Shown here: positions 59,425-64,000 of the stretch, piece after piece
How the letters are laid out: each line of letters starts with the position of its first letter
Numbering within the stretch: the stretch's first letter is position 1
Source of the DNA: Paragonimus skrjabini miyazakii
Taxonomy: Eukaryota; Platyhelminthes; Trematoda; Plagiorchiida; Troglotrematidae
Direction of reading: 5' to 3'
NCBI GenBank assembly: GCA_014338405.1
Contig: JTDE01000897.1
Span: 56,175 to 120,174 of the forward strand
Length of the DNA stretch: 64,000 bases
The notes under the pieces: generated by a model
Seen by the model: the letters and a program-made list of their open reading frames with translations, nothing else
What the model was told of the DNA's origin: nothing
Database searches by the model: none
Program-made: the position numbers and the translations under genes

Positions 59425-60812
59425 TTATTTGAAAGCACGGTCGCACTCTCCTGTCCATGTGAATTTCTGATTGTTTTGCAATAGTTTGGTTAGGTGAGTG
59501 GAAATGTGGGCAAATTGTTGATAAATCGACGATAATAGAGTGTGAGCCCCAGGAAGTTGCTCAGCACGTTTGTATCGTACGGCATGAGCCATGATCGACT
59601 TAGTTCCGTTTCTCCTGGGTTTGTGTGTGTACCCGACCCAGTAAATATAAGCTCCAGGAATAATATCTCTTCGACCAGGATATGACATTGTGAAGACTTT
59701 AGTTTTAAACCACCCTACGCCAGGCGATTCAGCACAAACTTTAAATTACTCATTTGCTGTTGTTCGGACCTTCCGTGGACTATGACAACATTCAGCTACC
59801 CTTGGTACATTCTGAGAAACAAGTCATGCACTACTTTCTAAATTAAGCAATGAAATGACGCCGGTGGGCCTGACAGCCCAAGGAGCATAACTTGGAACTC
59901 ATACAGTACCCAAAGTGTGGTGAAAGCAGTCTTAGCCCGGTCGTCTTCTTCAGCAACCACTTGCCAACAACCTGGTGCCAAATTTAACGTGCTGGAACAA
60001 GTAGTTTTTTCAGATGCGTAAAAGCCGTCGTCAGTTCTTGGTTACGGGGATGAGACTATCTTTGTCGCTTGGTTGAACTTTATGTAGTCGACGCATAATC
60101 GTAGATCACCGCCTTTCTTTTTATCAAAACTGTTGGAGTAGCCCACTGAGAATCTTAAGATCGTTTCACATTGTTCTGTAGCATGTCGTCAACCATCTTA
60201 CGTACCTCATCCTGGAAGTGTGAAGGCATCCTGCAGTGGGGTATCTTGATTGGCGATGCTTCCCCAAATTGATTCCAGAATGCTTGTGCGCCCTAGCCTC
60301 GCTCTCTCACAAGCAAAACATGTGGCCGACATTTGATTGTTGACGTTAATTTGATTACTGACGGTACTTCGTGAGTTGTCAGAAGCTCCATTCAGACGCA
60401 CCACCTCCTCGATTTGATGATTTACGTCAGAGGGAGCGGCATTAACATGTGGGGAGAAGTCGGTTCCTGGCGGGACTTTGGACATGGGTGATAAATGAGT
60501 TGTGCCAAACAAGCTCTTCAGCTGAAGGCTGTGCTAATCGAGCGCGCATCTGAGATGATCTAGCAAATCCTTTTCCACTATAACACAGAATGAAGTATTG
60601 AGGCTAAATGAAAAACGGTGCTCTACATGGTTTCCGACTGTTATATCCGACGCAATCAGTCTGTCCTCTGTTGTTACCTGGTAACCGCTGGCTGCCAGGA
60701 TGTCAATATGGTTCAGACCTGCAGCTCAAGCGTTCGTGTACTGTGCATGTACTGATTAGGCCTAGTGACCCCCCGGTGTCCGCTAAACTTACAAATGCTA
60801 CTCCACATATTA
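59425..60812 (-). pseudogene. Gypsy protease, reverse transcriptase, RNase H junction
   Basis: FVSLADTGGS near 60,770-60,800 keeps the D-T-G protease signature. RT starts near 60,205. GGDLRLCVDYIKFNQATK at about 60,062-60,119 is the conserved GxxRxCVDYRxLNxxT. The catalytic YLDDVVVHG has decayed to LNVVIVHGRSE near 59,810. The frame 59,425-59,688 carries the RNase H approach (FAHISTHLTKLLQNNQKFTW, CDRAFK; usual FxxIxxPLxxLLxKxxxFxWxxxCxxAF). The pieces alternate between frames. Confidence 0.85.
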
Positions 60813-61164
60813 TTATCTGTTTTGTACGCTCTTCTGGGGGTTATAAACGTCAGTAAGAAAGGGCACACAAACACCATCACAGGGCTTGCCTGCTCTAGTG
60901 TGGTTTTCGGCAGCCCGGTTGATGGGTCCAGAGGCTTGACGATTTACCCTGAATACGTGGTCGCGCGGTCAACGTAATTTTTTTCAGCCAGAATCGCCGT
61001 TCGCAGCCTCCATAACACAAGTGGCTAGGTCCACTATGTCAGTCTGAATTTCCCTTGTACAACGGTGGTTGTCCCTCTCGCTGGTTGCCCGTGCCCTGAC
61101 GTAATAGTTTGCTGGTCGGCATTTCGAATTCTGGCGGGGCCATTGCATGCAACCAAAAGAGCAG

Positions 61165-61340
61165 ACAGAGATGGTACCCAAAGATACAGTACGCAACACG
61201 CAGTGGTAGTTTAAACACGGTTGCCCTTCTTGTTCGTCTGAGTGTCCGTTGGCTCAGGGCCTTCGCGCACAATGTTGACCTAACGGTCACCTAAAATCCA
61301 ATGCGTGTGCAGTTATAAGTTCCGATCGCGCGTTCCAATT
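61165..61340 (-). repeat. Gypsy 5' LTR remnant
   Basis: Partner of 57,400-57,640. On the minus strand it lies immediately upstream of the gag-like start. The outer end is not precisely fixed. Confidence 0.6.
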
Positions 61341-62440
61341 TTTAGGTTGGTATCTGGTACGGATCAACAAGCTAATTCTATATACAAGGAATCTGTCATT
61401 TTTATACTACTCCCGACGACAGAACTATCGTTGTGACTCAAGAATATGGATGGCGCAAGAGTTGTTTTTCCGGGAAATCAACTCATGAGTACTCCAAAAC
61501 ATTACAAACACTCATTTGTATATAACATTGAGCCACGTGGTTATGGTTACTAACTTATAATTCGTGCCGAAGCGCATTTCACCGTTTCTCCTTGTATTTT
61601 TCCCCGGTTATTTCAATATATAGACAAATGCCCCCGCCTCACTACTGTGTGATAGTGTAAGTAGTATAGTACGATCGCTCATCCTCACTACACTACAGCC
61701 TATGTATTGACGGTTAACTGATGTCACCTACGCTGATGTGTCAACACAAACCACACTTTCTAATTCCTTGTCAGTCAACGTGATTTGTGGTCATTACTGG
61801 GGTAATATAGACATTAGAATTTGACTAACAGGTGAAATCAAAGGGTTATTCGTTAGCATCACCGCGCTATACTTGTTGGTCACTGTATCCTACGATAACA
61901 GGACTAGCCGAATTGTTGGAGCTCATCCGCTGACATCACAATCCTCACAGTCTGTGAAAAAAAGACAGTAAATTCGAACAGTTTCAAATGGAAGAGCCAG
62001 AAGTTCCAAATTCGAAACTCTTATTGTGACGGTGCACAAAATTGATGATGAAATGGATTTGTTAAAAATACTCTTAACAAGAACAGTTGCACGTGCTTTC
62101 AAGTACATTCAATCAATTCTAGTATGTTCTATCACCCGGAAATCTCTCTTTTTCGTTATGGCGCTAGTCCTTCTGCGAGCCACTTCACAATATATTTACG
62201 AATTCACACAGGGGCTTGGCCATCTATAAATATAGAATATAGAGGTGGTTGTGTCGTCTGGTAAAAGAACGCACTCCGTTATGTGTGTAAAACAGGCTTG
62301 GATATAACCGTGGGAAGCAGTTAAATGTTAGTTCAGCAGCGGATCACAAACAGCTAGCATCATCAGTTGCTCGTCATGCCCCAGTCTGTGGAACCCAAAC
62401 CAAGTTGAGCGAACCTTTTTGAATCTTGAGAAGAAACGCG
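61341..62440. other. No gene recognised
   Basis: Frames 61,923-62,108 (-) and 62,026-62,229 (+) overlap on opposite strands and show no motif. Confidence 0.45.
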
Positions 62441-62640
62441 TAGCAAACAAGCTCGTTTTCGGTGTTTCATCATCAGGCTAAATACAACACATTTATATGG
62501 GTTCGATACGGGGGCGGTAGATAACATAATACTGAAGCGAGAGATTTCAGTCAACAATTTCTGTCTGGTATGAGTCATGAGACTTAGTTACATAACATTG
62601 ACCACGTGAGTTGTACGAAATCTGTTGCATAGGACAGAAC
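62440..62640 (-). mobile_element. Penelope-like 3' tail only
   Basis: Homologous to the tail of the 31.1-31.7-kb PLE over most of its length: the motif block at 62,458-62,490, the GATAGATAACA-like stretch, AGTTACATAACA and CACGTGAG. On the sense strand a 5-bp hairpin (plus-strand 62,492-62,496 with 62,480-62,484) precedes CTGATGA (62,477-62,471), then 9 nt, then GAAA (62,461-62,458). No PLE protein text lies upstream, so the copy is truncated to its tail. The open frame 62,363-62,578 is incidental. Confidence 0.6.
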
Positions 62641-63942
62641 CAGTGATTCCTTTGGTTGCAGAGACGACAACAGTCAAGAAATGATTTCCTCCCCTGTGTC
62701 TATGTGCATATAGATCACCATGTCATAATCCGCTTGCACTGGTAACGAGTTAGCCAAGGTGGTTTAATGGCACTGCGTGTGAGCTCAGAGTAATCTACTC
62801 ACTTTCGTCCACCTGTTTAACAATGCATGTATTTTGCCTGTCATATAAGTGCGTTACACTGTCGCAGGCAACTGATGACATACAGCGACGTGATTGTGAG
62901 GAATACGTCGTGCAGCATAACATTACAGTCCGCTGTTTTTAAATTCGTTGAGGGAAGGGATTGTTTCGTAGTGTGATGGGAGTAAGTATCGGTAAAAGCC
63001 AAACGTGTTCATTATATTGTCTACGAACGATGAATTGCTGGACGTAGATTGACGTCAATGTGATTGTATGTAAGAAACAAACTTGGGATGCGTTTGCTAA
63101 TGAGAACATTAAAATGACTCCTCCCAGACCGTACGTCCCATTTTCAGGTTAAATTGGAAGGGAAAAATTACAAACAAACAGACGGGCTAACAGTGGAATT
63201 TTTAGTAAACTGAATAGTGCAAAAGGGAAGCTTTACTGTAGATGTGGTCAAAAAAATTTTTTATTGTAACCTGGAACCGTTGATCTCACGCGCATAACAC
63301 ACATTCGCGCTGAGGTTCAAACAAGTTTAACATTTTTCCCGTAGCTGAATTGAAGTCGAATGTTTCATTTTTTGGACACATAACTAAAACGTAACAAAAA
63401 GAGATGCCGAAAGGCAGTCTAACAGGAAACTAACACAGATCAATTAGTAAGCAGGTTTTCGCAACCGCACAATCACAAGAAAGGAACAGAATGTGATTCA
63501 GCAGTATCACAATGAAAACAGCAATCATTGCAAGCAGAAGTTTTCTGTGATTCCTATCAAAATCATACAAGAAAATTGTTTCTTTCATTCATAAGATTGC
63601 AGTGTAAGAAGGTGTTAGTGGTTATGAAAAGTTTGCCAGTAGTATCCTAGCCGGGTGAAGATGTGTAAGTCTGCAGCTTTTTATTCGTTTCCATTTTCTC
63701 TATTGGTGTTGTATCTGCACTACGCACTGAAGTGAGAACTCAAAGGAGTTAGGAGGAACCTTGTGTATCCTGACTGAGCCAGCATGAATGTGAATTACAC
63801 GTAACAATGAATCGACTTTACAGTGAAGATATCGATTAGCCAATAACAAGCCTATGAGAAAAGTACAACGCATGACTGGGCGCCCGTGACCTTTAAAACC
63901 GGCAGGTGTGAAACGGGACGGTTCGAGTGAGTGGGCGATTGA
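62641..63942. other. No gene recognised
   Basis: AT-rich, with no long frame except 63,700-63,972 (-), which begins in the GT repeat and has no motif. A TAGCCAAGGTGG string near 62,750 resembles a tRNA A box, but no B box follows. Confidence 0.45.
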
Positions 63943-63963
63943 GTGTGTGTGTGTGTGTGTGTG
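63943..63963. repeat. (GT)n microsatellite
   Basis: About ten GT units near the window end. Confidence 0.95.
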
Positions 63964-64000
63964 CATGCACATGCATGAACGTAACGTAGATGGACCGTAC

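Larger units (their letters stand above)
57400..61340 (-). mobile_element. Degraded Ty3/Gypsy LTR retrotransposon
   Basis: Minus-strand element with remnants of both LTRs and pol in the order protease, RT, RNase H, integrase. The protease core FVSLADTGGS is at about 60,761-60,805, RT from FQDEVRKMVDDMLQNNVKRS (about 60,150-60,205), RNase H junction at about 59,480-59,530, and integrase from about 58,700 to 57,690. A short N-terminal frame (MAPPEFEMPT, about 61,120-61,150) sits just inside the 5' LTR, where gag should be, but the gag space is only a few hundred bp. The interior is about 3.5 kb, shorter than intact Gypsy elements (roughly 4-5 kb), so deletions are likely. Every domain has stops or frameshifts. 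Confidence 0.88.

Noticed and set aside
1..64000. CRISPR arrays, operons, ribosome-binding sites or prophage
   Set aside because: No regularly spaced repeats or bacterial gene organisation are present; the window is eukaryotic.

Overview
The window is gene-poor eukaryotic DNA. It has no bacterial operon structure, its open frames are short and interrupted, and it is packed with dead retroelements. Recognised families are Penelope-like elements (PLEs, with GIY-YIG endonuclease), an RTE-clade LINE, a second RTE-like LINE, a CR1-like LINE, a Ty3/Gypsy element, a BEL/Pao gag-protease relic and solo LTRs. This mix is typical of parasitic flatworms (trematodes or cestodes: SR1/SR2 LINEs, Boudicca/CsRn1-type Gypsy, Sinbad-type BEL). 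The flatworm assignment is an inference from these families, because no diagnostic host gene was recognised. A run of exactly 100 N at 43,539-43,638 marks a scaffold gap.

Layout. 1-17 kb: mostly unassigned AT-rich sequence with three PLE relics (4.3-5.6 kb on -, 12.1-12.5 kb on +, 12.5-13.6 kb on -). 17.3-18.4 kb: a possible two-exon host coding region. 18.8-19.4 kb: LINE reverse-transcriptase C-terminus (-). 25.1-26.4 kb: two fold-back elements made only of PLE 3' tails; the second is flanked by a perfect 12-bp direct repeat. 28.7-29.5 kb: three coding-like frames on - of unknown nature. 31.1-31.7 kb: PLE relic (-). 32.0-36.05 kb: a long RTE LINE (+) carrying a 407-bp solo LTR. 36.5-40.5 kb: a nest of PLE copies, including a PLE with long inverted terminal copies whose arms are almost identical, and a PLE interrupted by a second solo LTR of the same family. 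41.6-42.4 kb: two exon-like frames on opposite strands. 45.6-46.9 kb: BEL/Pao gag-protease relic (-). 49.0-50.0 kb: PLE relic (-). 50.6-51.7 kb: CR1-like LINE (-). 55.63-55.75 kb: one exon-like frame with clean splice sites. 57.4-61.3 kb: degraded Gypsy element (-) with remnants of both LTRs. 62.4-62.6 kb: PLE tail.

How the parts relate. The window is a graveyard of insertions: about ten PLE insertions of at least two tail families, several joined head-to-head or tail-to-tail, with solo LTRs inserted later into a LINE and into a PLE. The most notable pattern is that PLE 3' tails repeatedly carry a sense-strand core CTGATGA, 8-10 nt, then GAAA. This matches the conserved core of hammerhead ribozymes, which are known in PLEs. 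The copies here look eroded. No intact transposition protein was seen, and any host gene assignment is tentative.
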